Source of the DNA: Mycobacterium terramassiliense
GTDB taxonomy: Bacteria > Actinomycetota > Actinomycetes > Mycobacteriales > Mycobacteriaceae
NCBI RefSeq assembly: GCF_900157385.1
Contig: NZ_LT717701.1
Location: 841,772-905,771, forward strand
Direction: 5' to 3'
Length of the DNA stretch: 64,000 bases
The translations under genes were made by a program, and so were the position numbers. Position 1 is the first letter of the stretch, and each line of letters starts with the position of its first letter. This document shows positions 16,900-26,129 of the stretch, piece after piece. Under the pieces are notes generated by a model. That model was not told the DNA's origin. It made no database searches and saw only the letters and a list, made by a program, of their open reading frames with translations.

Positions 16900-17341
16900 C
16901 CGACGGCTGGTCCTCGACCCTGAGGTACTGCTCGACGCCGACCCGCTGGAAGGTGCGGCGCCGTTTGTCCGACAACTGGGGCAGGGCCGCGGCCGCATCG
17001 ATGATCGCCGGCCGCACCACATCGTGGCTTTCGCCCTGAACGCAAATCGTCGCCCTCCCCGCCGCGAGCACGTTTTGTAACCAGTCGACGCTGGCGCCGT
17101 AGGGCAGCGGAATGATGAAGCCGTCGGCCACGCGCTCGGCGACGACGGGTGTCGCGTACTGCTTCCCCGAACGCCGCCCGGTGTGCCGGATCGCGGCTGC
17201 GTACCAATGCTTGTGGCCGGCCAGTCGCAGCATCACCGGGTTGAGCAGGCGTCTATTGGAGGCGCGAATCGCGTTCAACAGCGGGGTGGGCCAGGAGGCC
17301 GGGGCCAGCGTCATCATCCATTCAGGATGAAGCCGCGCCAT
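16895..17341 (-). CDS. Nitroreductase/deazaflavin-type (DUF385-like) protein
   Basis: 148 aa from MARLHPEWMMTLAPASWPTP. The segment RHTGRRSGKQYATPVVAERV and GFIIPLPYGASVDWLQNVLA match the F420(H2)-dependent nitroreductase-like fold of small mycobacterial oxidoreductases such as Ddn. The start at 17341 lies 29 bp downstream of the ipdC stop; a longer frame upstream would overlap ipdC. It may be transcribed with the ipdC-ipdB-ipdA-echA20 unit. It is distinct from ddn at 22666-23121. Substrate is unknown, and F420 rather than FMN is a family inference. Confidence 0.8.
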   Translation of the reverse strand: MARLHPEWMMTLAPASWPTPLLNAIRASNRRLLNPVMLRLAGHKHWYAAAIRHTGRRSGKQYATPVVAERVADGFIIPLPYGASVDWLQNVLAAGRATICVQGESHDVVRPAIIDAAAALPQLSDKRRRTFQRVGVEQYLRVEDQPSD

Positions 17342-17370
17342 CGGGCGGGCCAGGGCCGTTGGTCCTCGGC

Positions 17371-18444
17371 TCAGGGTTCTTCGATCCGCGCGGCGGCGGC
17401 CCTCAAGTGGGTGATCGCGTCGCGCACGATCGACTCGATCAGCTCGGCGCACGACGGCAGGTCGTCGAGGATGCCGGCCACCTGCCCGGAGGCCAGCACG
17501 CCGGCCTCGGTGTTGCCTTCGACCAGCCCGGCCTTGAGCAGCATCGGGGTGTTCGCCGCCATCACCACCTGCGACCAGGTCAGCTCCTTACCGTGCCGCA
17601 TCGCCAGGCCGTCACGGATCATCGACGCCCACGTCATCTGCGACATCTTCTTGAACTTCGCCGCGTTGCCCACCGCCGCCGCGAAACCCCTGACCGGCGA
17701 GCCGCTTTCCAGCTTTTCGACCAATCCGGTGCGCAACACCCGGTGCGGCATGCCGTCGACGCGCGTGGTGACCACGGTGCCGTCCAGCGCCGCCTCGAGG
17801 TAGCGCCGCTTGACCGCCTCGGGCACGGTGGAATCCGAGGTGAGCAGGAAGCGGGTGCCCATCGCGACGCCGGCGGCGCCGTAGGACAACGCGGCCGCGA
17901 GCCCGCGGCCGTCGAAGAATCCACCCGCCGCGATCACCGGGATCCCGGTGCCCTGCACGGCGTCGAGCACGGACGGCAGCAGCAGCGTGGTCGCGACGGG
18001 TCCGGTGTGTCCGCCGCCCTCGCCGCCCTGCACGATCATCGCGTCGGCGCCCCAGCCCGCGACCTTGCGCGCGTGTTTGGCGGCCCCGATCGACGGGATA
18101 ACCACCGCCCCCGCCTCTTTCAGCCGGGCGATCAGCTCCTGCTTGGGCGCCAAGGCAAAGGACGCCACCTTCACGCCCTCGCGGATCATCAGCTCGACGC
18201 GATCGCCGGCGTCGGCGGCGTCGGCGCGGATGTTCACCCCGAACGGCTTGTCGGTCGCGGCCTTGACCTTGCCGATCGCCGTCGCCAACTCGTCCAGCGT
18301 CATCGTCGCCGAGGCCAGGATGCCCAGCCCGCCCGCGTTCGCCGTGGCCGAAACCAGCCGTGCGCCGGCCACCCAACCCATCCCGGTTTGCACCACCGGG
18401 TGCTCGACACCGACCAGCTCGGTCAGCGGCGTGCGCAATCTCAT
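17371..18444 (-). CDS. ipdC: Flavin-dependent oxidoreductase IpdC (nitronate monooxygenase fold)
   Basis: 357 aa starting MRLRTPLTELVGVEHPVVQT. This is the 2-nitropropane dioxygenase/nitronate monooxygenase TIM barrel: VQTGMGWVAGARL, AGGLGILAS, then DAMIVQGGEGGGHTGPVATT and GVAMGTRFLLTSDS for FMN phosphate binding. In the HIP pathway IpdC introduces unsaturation into ring C before hydrolytic opening. The ATG overlaps the ipdB stop (ATGA). A longer frame upstream of the Met is an antisense-type artefact over ipdB. Confidence 0.93.
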   Translation of the reverse strand: MRLRTPLTELVGVEHPVVQTGMGWVAGARLVSATANAGGLGILASATMTLDELATAIGKVKAATDKPFGVNIRADAADAGDRVELMIREGVKVASFALAPKQELIARLKEAGAVVIPSIGAAKHARKVAGWGADAMIVQGGEGGGHTGPVATTLLLPSVLDAVQGTGIPVIAAGGFFDGRGLAAALSYGAAGVAMGTRFLLTSDSTVPEAVKRRYLEAALDGTVVTTRVDGMPHRVLRTGLVEKLESGSPVRGFAAAVGNAAKFKKMSQMTWASMIRDGLAMRHGKELTWSQVVMAANTPMLLKAGLVEGNTEAGVLASGQVAGILDDLPSCAELIESIVRDAITHLRAAAARIEEP

Positions 18445-19183
18445 GAACGTATCTCGCGGTCGCGCAACGCCTTCGGGTCGATCACCTCGCGGATCAGGCG
18501 CAGCTCGTCGTCGGTCGGGAGCCTGGTTTCCTCGGCCTCGTCGAGGCCGTCCACCCCGAACGACGTGCTCTCGCGGACATCGTCGGGGCGCACGCCGGGG
18601 TGCAGGGACACCGCCCGCATGGTGTGGTCGGGGCCGTTGAAGTCGAACACTCCCAGGTTGGACACCACCCGATACGGGTTGGCGAATCGAAACGCCGGGT
18701 TGTCGGCGTCGATCTTGTCCCAGCCGATGCCGCACACCACGTCGACGGTCTCGCAGAACACCCGCTTGGAGTGGTTGCCGACCCAATAACTGGTCGAGTG
18801 GTTGATCGCGTTGCCTGGCGCGCCGCGCAGCCCGAACATCTGCCGGGTCGGGTGCTGCAGCGGGCCGAACGCCGAGATGTTCTGATTGCCAAAGCGGTCA
18901 ACCTGATTGGCGCCCATCACCACGTGGCGGCGCCCCCAGGCCAGGGTCTCGAAAACCCGTCCGAACGGCATCCAGCCCTCGATGGCGCCGGTCTTGCCCA
19001 GCGCCGGGGTGTCCGCGAGTAGCTGCGCCTCGCCGTCGGTCAGCAGGATGTCCGGCGAGAAGGTCAAACGCGCCAGCCGCGCGCCGACGGAGGCCATGTT
19101 CGTCATCGGGCTGATCATGATTTCGCCGGCGTCCCTGAACAATTCGGCGCAGGCAACCGCGCAGATCTCGGCTCGGGTGCTGC

Positions 19184-19187
<4 letters not shown>
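18441..19187 (-). CDS. ipdB: COCHEA-CoA hydrolase beta subunit IpdB
   Basis: 248 aa (M. tuberculosis 250). CoA-transferase family I fold, starting MSSTRAEICAVACAELFRDA from GTG. It includes ILLTDGEAQLLADTPALGK and MGANQVDRFGNQNISAFG. IpdA and IpdB form a heterotetramer that hydrolyses the last steroid ring (ring C) of COCHEA-CoA, unlike true CoA-transferases. The GTG overlaps the ipdA stop (GTGA) and its own stop overlaps ipdC, so the trio is tightly coupled. Confidence 0.93.
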
Positions 19188-20064
<877 letters not shown>

Positions 20065-20068
<4 letters not shown>

Positions 20069-20823
20069 GACTTTTCGCCCTTCGTCGTGCCGGCAAACGC
20101 GTCGCGGTGCTCGTCGGAGACCCCGGCGAGGTTGAGCTCGAACGTAAAGCCTTGCTCCATACGGTAACTCGAGTTGACCCGTTGCACGTCGATGAGGTTG
20201 AGCGCCTCCTTGGCGGCGCGGATGACGCGCGTGTCCTTGGCGGCGATGTCGCGGGCGACCCGTAACGCGGCCTCGTCCAACTGATCCCGGGGCACCACCT
20301 CGTGCACGGACCCGAAGTGGTGCAGCGTGGCCGCATCCACGGTGGCGGCGGTGAAGAACAGCCGCCGCATCATGTGCTGCGGCACCAGGCGCGACAGATG
20401 AGTCGCCGCGCCGAGCGCGCCGCGTTCGACCTCGGGCAGCCCGAAGGTGGCGTCGTCGGAGGCCACTATGACGTCGGAGTTGCCCACCAGGCCGATCCCG
20501 CCGCCGACGCAGAACCCGTTCACCGCCGCGATCACCGGCACGGCGCATTCGTAGACCGCGCGGAACGCGGCGTAGCAGCCGCGGTTGGCGTCGATCAGGG
20601 CGGTGAAGCCCTCGGTGCGCTGCATCTCCTTGATGTCCACACCGGCGTTGAAGCCCCGGCCCTCGGCACGCAGGATCACCGCGTGGGTCTCGGGATTGGC
20701 GCCGGCCGCCGTGATCGCGTCGGCGAGTTCGAACCAGCCGCGCGACGGGATGGCGTTGACGGGCGGATAGTCGACGGTGACCGCGACGATGCCCGGTTCG
20801 GGGGTGGTGGAATTGATCGTCAT
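20065..20823 (-). CDS. echA20: Crotonase-fold ring hydrolase EchA20
   Basis: 252 aa enoyl-CoA hydratase/isomerase-fold protein. The oxyanion-hole regions are GRGFNAGVDIKEMQ and VNGFCVGGGIGLVG. In the HIP pathway EchA20 is assigned hydrolytic opening of ring D, not hydration. First gene of echA20-ipdA-ipdB-ipdC, divergent from the SDR gene at 20881 across a KstR2 box. The ATG at 20823 is 28 bp from the operator. Confidence 0.93.
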
Positions 20824-20851
20824 TGCACTTCCTGGCTGGGCTGACTACCTA

Positions 20852-20865
20852 AGCAAGCACTTGCT
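20852..20865. promoter_or_regulatory. KstR2 operator between echA20 and the Rv3549c-like SDR
   Basis: AGCAAGCACTTGCT matches AnCAAGnnCTTGnT. It ends 15 bp before the GTG of the rightward SDR gene and 28 bp from the echA20 ATG, so it should control both directions. Confidence 0.88.
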
Positions 20866-20880
20866 TGGTACGCTAGCACA

Positions 20881-21666
20881 GTGACTCCCGCCGAAGCAGC
20901 CGACGGTATCAACCTGGGGCTGGCCGGGCGGATCGTCCTCGTTACCGGCGGCGTGCGGGGCGTCGGTGCCGGCATCAGCTCGGTTTTCGCCGGGCAGGGG
21001 GCGACCGTGATCACCTGCGCGCGACGGTCCGTCGAGGGCCTGCCCTACGAGTTCCACCCCTGCGACGTCCGCGACGATGACGCCGTCAAGGCGATGATCG
21101 ACGCGATCGTTGACCGGCATGGCCGGCTCGACGTCGTCGTCAACAACGCCGGCGGTTCGCCGTACGTGCTGACCGCGGAATCCAGCGCGAAGTTCAACCG
21201 CAAGATCATCGAGCTCAACCTCATTGGCGCGTTGTGGGTTTCGCAGCACGCCAACGAGAAGATGCAGAACCAGTCGCGCGGCGGATCGGTCATCAACATC
21301 TGCAGCCTCAGCGGCAGGCGGCCGTCCCCCGGTACCGGGGCGTACGGGGCGGCCAAGGCCGGCCTGGAAAGCCTGACGCAGACGCTGGCGGTGGAATGGG
21401 GCCCCAAAGTGCGCGTGAACGCCTGCGTGGTCGGGATGGTCGAGACCGAACAGGCCGACCTGTTCTACGGTGACGCCGAGTCGATCGCCGCGATCTCCAA
21501 GAACGTCCCGCTGGGCCGCCTGGCCAAGCCGGAGGATGTCGGTTGGGCCACAGCGTTTTTGGCCTCCGACGCGGCGTGCTACATCAGCGGCGCCTCGTTA
21601 GAGGTGCACGGCGGCGGCGAGCCGCCGCATTATCTGGCCACCACCAACGCGAATGCGGTCAAGTAG
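20881..21666 (+). CDS. Short-chain dehydrogenase (Rv3549c-like)
   Basis: 261 aa from GTG. SDR signatures: VTGGVRGVGAGIS for the cofactor, NNAG, and catalytic YGAAKAG with Ser in NICSLSG. The last ten residues are hydrophilic. First gene of a two-SDR operon under KstR2 control, so a hydroxyacyl-CoA/ketoacyl-CoA step in ring C/D breakdown is likely. The substrate is not known to me. It is followed after 14 bp by the second SDR gene. Confidence 0.88.
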   Translation: MTPAEAADGINLGLAGRIVLVTGGVRGVGAGISSVFAGQGATVITCARRSVEGLPYEFHPCDVRDDDAVKAMIDAIVDRHGRLDVVVNNAGGSPYVLTAESSAKFNRKIIELNLIGALWVSQHANEKMQNQSRGGSVINICSLSGRRPSPGTGAYGAAKAGLESLTQTLAVEWGPKVRVNACVVGMVETEQADLFYGDAESIAAISKNVPLGRLAKPEDVGWATAFLASDAACYISGASLEVHGGGEPPHYLATTNANAVK

Positions 21667-21680
21667 AGGAGACAGGATCG

Positions 21681-22586
21681 ATGGGATTGGTTGACGGCCG
21701 TGTCGTCATCGTCACCGGGGCGGGCGGCGGCATCGGCCGCGCCCACGCGCTGGCCTTCGCGGCCGAAGGCGCGCGCGTGGTGGTCAACGACATCGGGGTG
21801 GGCCTGGACGGTTCGCCGGCCGGAGGCGGCAGCGCGGCACAGGGCGTGGTCGACGAAATCACCGCGGCCGGTGGGGAAGCCGTCGCCAACGGATCCAGCA
21901 TCGCCGACTGGGACCAAGCGGCCGCCCTGGTCCAGGCCGCCGTCGACACGTTCGGCGGCCTCGACGTTGTGGTCAACAACGCCGGCATCGTGCGCGACCG
22001 GATGATGGCCAACACCAGCGAGGAGGAGTTCGACGCCGTCATCGCCGTGCACCTCAAGGGGCACTTCGCCATGATGCGCCACGCCGCGTCGTATTGGCGG
22101 GGGCTGTCCAAAGAGGGTAAAACCGTCGACGCGCGGATCATCAACACCAGTTCCGGGGCGGGCCTGCAGGGCAGCGTCGGGCAGGGCAACTACAGCGCGG
22201 CCAAGGCGGGCATCGCGGCGATGACGCTCGTGGGCGCCGCCGAAATGGGGCGGTACGGCGTGACCGTCAACGCGATCGCACCGTCGGCGCGCACCCGCAT
22301 GACCGAGACCGTGTTCGCCGAGATGATGGCAACGCAGGACCAGGATTTCGACGCGATGGCGCCGGAGAACGTCTCGCCGCTGGTGGTCTGGCTGGGCAGC
22401 GCCGAGTCCCGCGACGTCACCGGCAAGGTGTTCGAGGTCGAGGGCGGCAAGATCCGCGTCGCCGAGGGCTGGGCGCACGGCCCCCAGATCGACAAGGGCG
22501 CGCGGTGGGATCCGGCCGAGCTGGGGCCCGTCGTCGCCGACCTGCTGGCCAAGGCGCGGCCGCCGGTCCCCGTCTACGGGGCCTAG
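21681..22586 (+). CDS. Short-chain dehydrogenase (Rv3548c-like)
   Basis: 301 aa starting MGLVDGRVVIVTGAGGGIGR; a GAGGAGA ribosome site lies just upstream, which fixes the ATG at 21681 within a longer frame. The SDR core has NNAG, then NTSSGAG and catalytic YSAAK. The C-terminal extension FEVEGGKIRVAEGWAHGPQI is typical of the larger SDRs related to the hydroxyacyl-CoA dehydrogenase part of peroxisomal MFE. A 3-hydroxyacyl-CoA dehydrogenase role is inferred. Ends 10 bp before a hairpin shared with the convergent ddn. Confidence 0.88.
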   Translation: MGLVDGRVVIVTGAGGGIGRAHALAFAAEGARVVVNDIGVGLDGSPAGGGSAAQGVVDEITAAGGEAVANGSSIADWDQAAALVQAAVDTFGGLDVVVNNAGIVRDRMMANTSEEEFDAVIAVHLKGHFAMMRHAASYWRGLSKEGKTVDARIINTSSGAGLQGSVGQGNYSAAKAGIAAMTLVGAAEMGRYGVTVNAIAPSARTRMTETVFAEMMATQDQDFDAMAPENVSPLVVWLGSAESRDVTGKVFEVEGGKIRVAEGWAHGPQIDKGARWDPAELGPVVADLLAKARPPVPVYGA

Positions 22587-22596
22587 GCGACGCTCG

Positions 22597-22658
22597 CGCC
22601 GAACGTGCACTCACGGCGAGCTTTTCGCGGATTTTCCGCCGCCAGTGCACGTTCGGCG
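22597..22658. terminator. Long hairpin between convergent SDR gene and ddn
   Basis: A perfect 15-bp outer stem, CGCCGAACGTGCACT with its complement at 22644-22658, plus an inner CGGCG/CGCCG pair. It fills the 79-bp convergent gap. The outer stem closely resembles the hairpin at 55899-55960, so it belongs to a repeated family. Bidirectional termination is likely. Confidence 0.65.
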
Positions 22659-22665
22659 GACGGGC

Positions 22666-23121
22666 CTAGGGGTCGCAGATGACGATCGGGATGGTGCGGT
22701 CGGTCCAGGACTGGTAGTCGTCGTAGGACGGGTACATGTCCACCAGTTGCGGCCAGTACCGGGCGCGCTCCTCGTCGGTCGCGTCCCGCGCGGTCAGGTC
22801 GAGCACCTCTTTTTTGATCTGCACCTGCACCTTGGGGTTGGCCTTCAGGTTCAGGTACCACATCGGGTTCTTCGCGGCGCCGCCCTTGGAGGCCGCGACG
22901 ATCACCCGGTCGCCGTCGCGCAAGAAGTACAGCGGGCTGACGCGGGGCTCGCCGGTCTTGCGGCCGGTGGTGGTCAGCAGCGCGACGGGAATCTTCTGGA
23001 ACGTGCCACCGAGGCCCTCGCCGCCGTTGCGGCGGTACATGAACGCGTTGAGGCGGGACATCCACTTGATCAGGAAGTCGGCGTATGGCGAGTCGTGAAA
23101 CCGTGGTGGTGATTTCGGCAT
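22666..23121 (-). CDS. ddn: F420H2-dependent quinone reductase/nitroreductase Ddn
   Basis: 151 aa, the same length as M. tuberculosis Ddn. Conserved residues implicated in F420 and nitroimidazole binding are present: Tyr65, Ser78, Trp88, Tyr130, Tyr133 and Tyr136. The core LTTTGRKTGEPRVSPLYFLR is diagnostic. Ddn reduces menaquinone using F420H2 and activates the bicyclic nitroimidazoles pretomanid and delamanid. The intact binding residues predict retained activity, though this is inference. Third gene of fadA5, the 23143 gene and ddn, with 21 bp between it and the gene before. Confidence 0.95.
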   Translation of the reverse strand: MPKSPPRFHDSPYADFLIKWMSRLNAFMYRRNGGEGLGGTFQKIPVALLTTTGRKTGEPRVSPLYFLRDGDRVIVAASKGGAAKNPMWYLNLKANPKVQVQIKKEVLDLTARDATDEERARYWPQLVDMYPSYDDYQSWTDRTIPIVICDP

Positions 23122-23142
23122 GGCTCTGATCCTACGGGCCGG

Positions 23143-23517
23143 CTAGCGCTGAATGAATGGGCGCAACCTGGCCCTGATGTGGTGGATCAGCCCGTCGTCT
23201 TCCGGTATCACGAAGGTTTCGTCGACCCGCGACGCGACCCGCCGCCCGCCGAACGCGACCTTGGTCAGCACGTCGTACACCGCGCGCACCTCGTCGCCGG
23301 ACAAGGTGTACTCGGGGCGTGTCGTGGCCGCGATGATGCGGTATTGCGGTCCGCGATTGAGGCTGCGCCGCAGGTGATTCCCGGAGAACCCGGATTTGAG
23401 GCCCACCTCGATGCGGGTGCACTCGTCCGCGAACGGGACGGCGTCGGCGTCGTGGGTGACCAAGGCATCGATGTACGCCTGGGCCGCCGCGATGCGGTCG
23501 GCCTCCGAGACGCCCAT
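23143..23517 (-). CDS. Small conserved protein of unknown function (NTF2-like), between fadA5 and ddn
   Basis: 124 aa: MGVSEADRIAAAQAYIDALV, then FSGNHLRRSLNRGPQYRIIA and ETFVIPEDDGLIHHIRARLR. The length and the opening YIDALVTHDADAVPFADE suggest a small NTF2/SnoaL-like alpha+beta barrel, but I do not recognise a named family. Its ATG directly abuts the fadA5 stop with no spacer, so it is translationally coupled to the thiolase. M. tuberculosis lacks a gene here in my recollection. A role in side-chain oxidation is possible only by context. Confidence 0.72.
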   Translation of the reverse strand: MGVSEADRIAAAQAYIDALVTHDADAVPFADECTRIEVGLKSGFSGNHLRRSLNRGPQYRIIAATTRPEYTLSGDEVRAVYDVLTKVAFGGRRVASRVDETFVIPEDDGLIHHIRARLRPFIQR

Positions 23518-24681
23518 TCAGATCCGTTCGATGATGGTGCCGGTGGACAGGGCGCCGCCGGCGCACATGGTGATCAGCGCGGTGCTCTGGTCGGTGCGCT
23601 CCAACTCGTGCAGCGCGGTGGTGATCAGCCGGCTGCCGGTGCTGCCCACCGGGTGGCCCAGCGCGATCGCACCGCCGTTGACGTTCACCTTGGCCATGTC
23701 GGGTTCGTGGACGCGCGCCCAGGACAACACCACCGAGGCGAAGGCCTCGTTGATCTCGGTGATGTCGATGTCGCCCATCTTCATCCCGGCCTTCTCCAGC
23801 ACCCTCGCCGTCGACTGCACCGGGCCGTCGAGGTGGTAGTAGGGCTCCGCGCCGACGAGCGCTTGGCTGACGATCCGGGCCCGCGGCCGCAGCCCGAGCG
23901 CCTTGGCCTTGTCCTCGTCCATCCACAGCACCGCGGCGGCGCCGTCGGATATCTGCGACGACGTGCCCGCCGTGTGGATCCCGCCCTCGATCACCGGCTT
24001 GAGCTGACTCAAACCCTCCATCGTGGTGTCGCGCAGGCCCTGGTCGCGGCCCACCATGTGGCGCTCGCTGGTGGGCTGCTTCTGCTCGTCGAGCACCGGC
24101 GCCTCGATCGGCGAGATTTCCCGGTCGAAACGCCCCTCCTCCCAGGCCCGCTTGGCGCGCAGCTGCGACTGGAAGCCCCATGCGTCGATGTCCTCGCGGG
24201 TGATGCCGCGGCGCTTGGCGATCCGCTCGGCGGCGGTGAACTGGTCGGGCAGGTCGATGTCCCACGACGCGGGCCGCAGGATGCTGCGGTCGGGGCCGGC
24301 GTTGGCGCCCAGGCCGACTCGGCTCATGGCCTCGATCCCGCAGGCGATGCCGATGTCGATGGCGCCCGCCGCGATCAGCCCGGCGACGAGACCGTTGGCC
24401 TGCTGGCTGCTGCCGCATTGGCAATCCACGGTCGTGGCGCCGACGTGCTCCGGCAGGCCCGCGACGAGCCAGCTCACCCGGGTGATGTTGTTGGACTGTT
24501 CGCCGAACTGCGTCACGCAGCCGCCGACGACCTGTTCGACGTCGTTCGCGTCGATGCCGGCCTTTTCCACCAGTGCCTTCTGCACCGCGCCCAGCAGTTC
24601 GGTGGCGTGCAGTCCTGAAAGCCATCCGTTGCGCTTGCCGATCGGGCTGCGGGTGGCTTCGACGATTACCGGGTTACCCAT
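23518..24681 (-). CDS. fadA5: Steroid side-chain thiolase FadA5
   Basis: 387 aa. Thiolase motifs: DCQCGSSQQA with nucleophilic Cys89, GHPVGSTGSR (His) and ITMCAGGALS (second Cys). It cleaves the 3-keto acyl-CoA sterol side chain, releasing propionyl- or acetyl-CoA. It lacks a four-residue insertion near residue 44 that M. tuberculosis FadA5 has. The gene diverges from cyp125 and has a KstR box 10 bp upstream of its ATG. Confidence 0.95.
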   Translation of the reverse strand: MGNPVIVEATRSPIGKRNGWLSGLHATELLGAVQKALVEKAGIDANDVEQVVGGCVTQFGEQSNNITRVSWLVAGLPEHVGATTVDCQCGSSQQANGLVAGLIAAGAIDIGIACGIEAMSRVGLGANAGPDRSILRPASWDIDLPDQFTAAERIAKRRGITREDIDAWGFQSQLRAKRAWEEGRFDREISPIEAPVLDEQKQPTSERHMVGRDQGLRDTTMEGLSQLKPVIEGGIHTAGTSSQISDGAAAVLWMDEDKAKALGLRPRARIVSQALVGAEPYYHLDGPVQSTARVLEKAGMKMGDIDITEINEAFASVVLSWARVHEPDMAKVNVNGGAIALGHPVGSTGSRLITTALHELERTDQSTALITMCAGGALSTGTIIERI

Positions 24682-24691
24682 GGAGCCAGGC

Positions 24692-24705
24692 TAGAACACG
24701 TTTCA
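24692..24705. promoter_or_regulatory. KstR operator between fadA5 and cyp125
   Basis: TAGAACACGTTTCA fits TnnAACnnGTTnnA. It is 10 bp from the fadA5 ATG and 170 bp from the cyp125 start. I see no second box in the remaining gap before cyp125. Confidence 0.85.
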
Positions 24706-24875
24706 TTACTATGACAAGCGACGATGCGCCGGCGCCTTTTTTCTACGGTGGAGGCATGTTTTACTGGCAACAGAGCTCCACTAGGAGAGCTAGTGTCCTG
24801 GGATCGCCAGCCGCTGGGCGAGTCACCGAGCCAGGCGCAGGACCAGCATAGGGACCAGCAGTAAGGAGAAGTAGC

Positions 24876-26129
24876 GTGGCCAGCCCCAACCTTCCACCCG
24901 GGTTCGATTTCACCGACCCCGACATCTACGCCGAGCGGATCCCCGTCGAAGAGTTCGCCGAGGTGCGCGCGACCGCGCCGATCTGGTGGAACGAGCAGGC
25001 CCCGGGCCACGGCGGCGGGTTCAACGACGGCGGCTTCTGGGCGATCACCAAGCTCAACGACGTCAAGGAGATCTCGCGACGCAGCGACGTCTTCTCCAGC
25101 TACGAGAACTGCGTGATCCCGCGGTTCAACGACGACATCGCGCGCGAGGACATCGAGCTGCAGCGGTTCGTCATGCTCAACATGGACGCGCCGCACCACA
25201 CGCGGCTGCGCAAGATCATCTCCCGCGGCTTCACCCCGCGGGCCGTCGGGCGCCTGGAGGACGAACTCAGGGAGCGCGCCCAGAAGATCGCCCGCGACGC
25301 GGCGTCCGCCGGTTCCGGCGACTTCGTCGAGCAGGTGTCCTGCGAGCTCCCGCTGCAGGCGATCGCCGGCTTGCTCGGGGTGCCGCAGGAGGACCGCGAA
25401 AAGCTCTTCCGCTGGTCCAACGAGATGACCGGGAATGACGACCCCGAGTACGCCGACGTCGATCCCAAGACGTCGTCGTTCGAGGTGCTCAACTACGCGA
25501 TGCAGATGGCCGCCATCAAGGCCGAGAACCCCGGGGAAGACATCGTCACCACCCTGATCAACGCCGACATCGACGGGGAAAAGCTCTCCGACGACGAGTT
25601 CGGCTTCTTCGTGATGATGCTCGCGGTGGCCGGCAACGAGACCACCCGGAACTCCATCACCCAGGGGATGATGGCGTTCGCCGACTACCCCGACCAGTGG
25701 GAGCTGTTCAAGAAGGAGCGCCCGGAGACCGCCGCCGACGAGATCGTCCGCTGGGCCACCCCGGTCACCTCTTTCCAGCGCACGGCGCTCGAGGACTACG
25801 AACTCTCGGGAGTGCAGATCAAGAAGGGCCAGCGCGTGGTGATGTTCTACCGCTCGGCCAATTTCGACGAAGAGATCTTCGATGACCCCTACACCTTCAA
25901 CATCTTGCGAAACCCCAACCCGCACGTGGGTTTCGGGGGCACCGGCGCGCACTACTGCATCGGCGCCAACCTGGCCAAGATGACGATCAACCTGATCTTC
26001 AACGCCGTGGCCGATCACATGCCCAACCTCAAGCCGATCTCGGAGCCCGAGCGGTTGCGGTCGGGATGGCTCAACGGCATCAAGCGCTGGCAGGTCGACT
26101 ACACCGGTAAATGCCCGGTGGATCACTGA
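24876..26129 (+). CDS. cyp125: Steroid C26/C27 monooxygenase CYP125
   Basis: 417 aa cytochrome P450. I-helix AGNETTRN (oxygen activation), heme-binding loop FGGTGAHYCIGANLAK with the axial Cys. The body is typical CYP125, beginning MASPNLPPGFDFTDPDIYAE. It oxidises the terminal methyl of cholesterol/cholestenone to start side-chain degradation. The start is a GTG with AAGGAG 9 bp upstream; the M. tuberculosis annotation starts about 16 residues earlier. First gene of the igr operon, overlapping fadE28 (TGATG). Confidence 0.95.
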   Translation: MASPNLPPGFDFTDPDIYAERIPVEEFAEVRATAPIWWNEQAPGHGGGFNDGGFWAITKLNDVKEISRRSDVFSSYENCVIPRFNDDIAREDIELQRFVMLNMDAPHHTRLRKIISRGFTPRAVGRLEDELRERAQKIARDAASAGSGDFVEQVSCELPLQAIAGLLGVPQEDREKLFRWSNEMTGNDDPEYADVDPKTSSFEVLNYAMQMAAIKAENPGEDIVTTLINADIDGEKLSDDEFGFFVMMLAVAGNETTRNSITQGMMAFADYPDQWELFKKERPETAADEIVRWATPVTSFQRTALEDYELSGVQIKKGQRVVMFYRSANFDEEIFDDPYTFNILRNPNPHVGFGGTGAHYCIGANLAKMTINLIFNAVADHMPNLKPISEPERLRSGWLNGIKRWQVDYTGKCPVDH

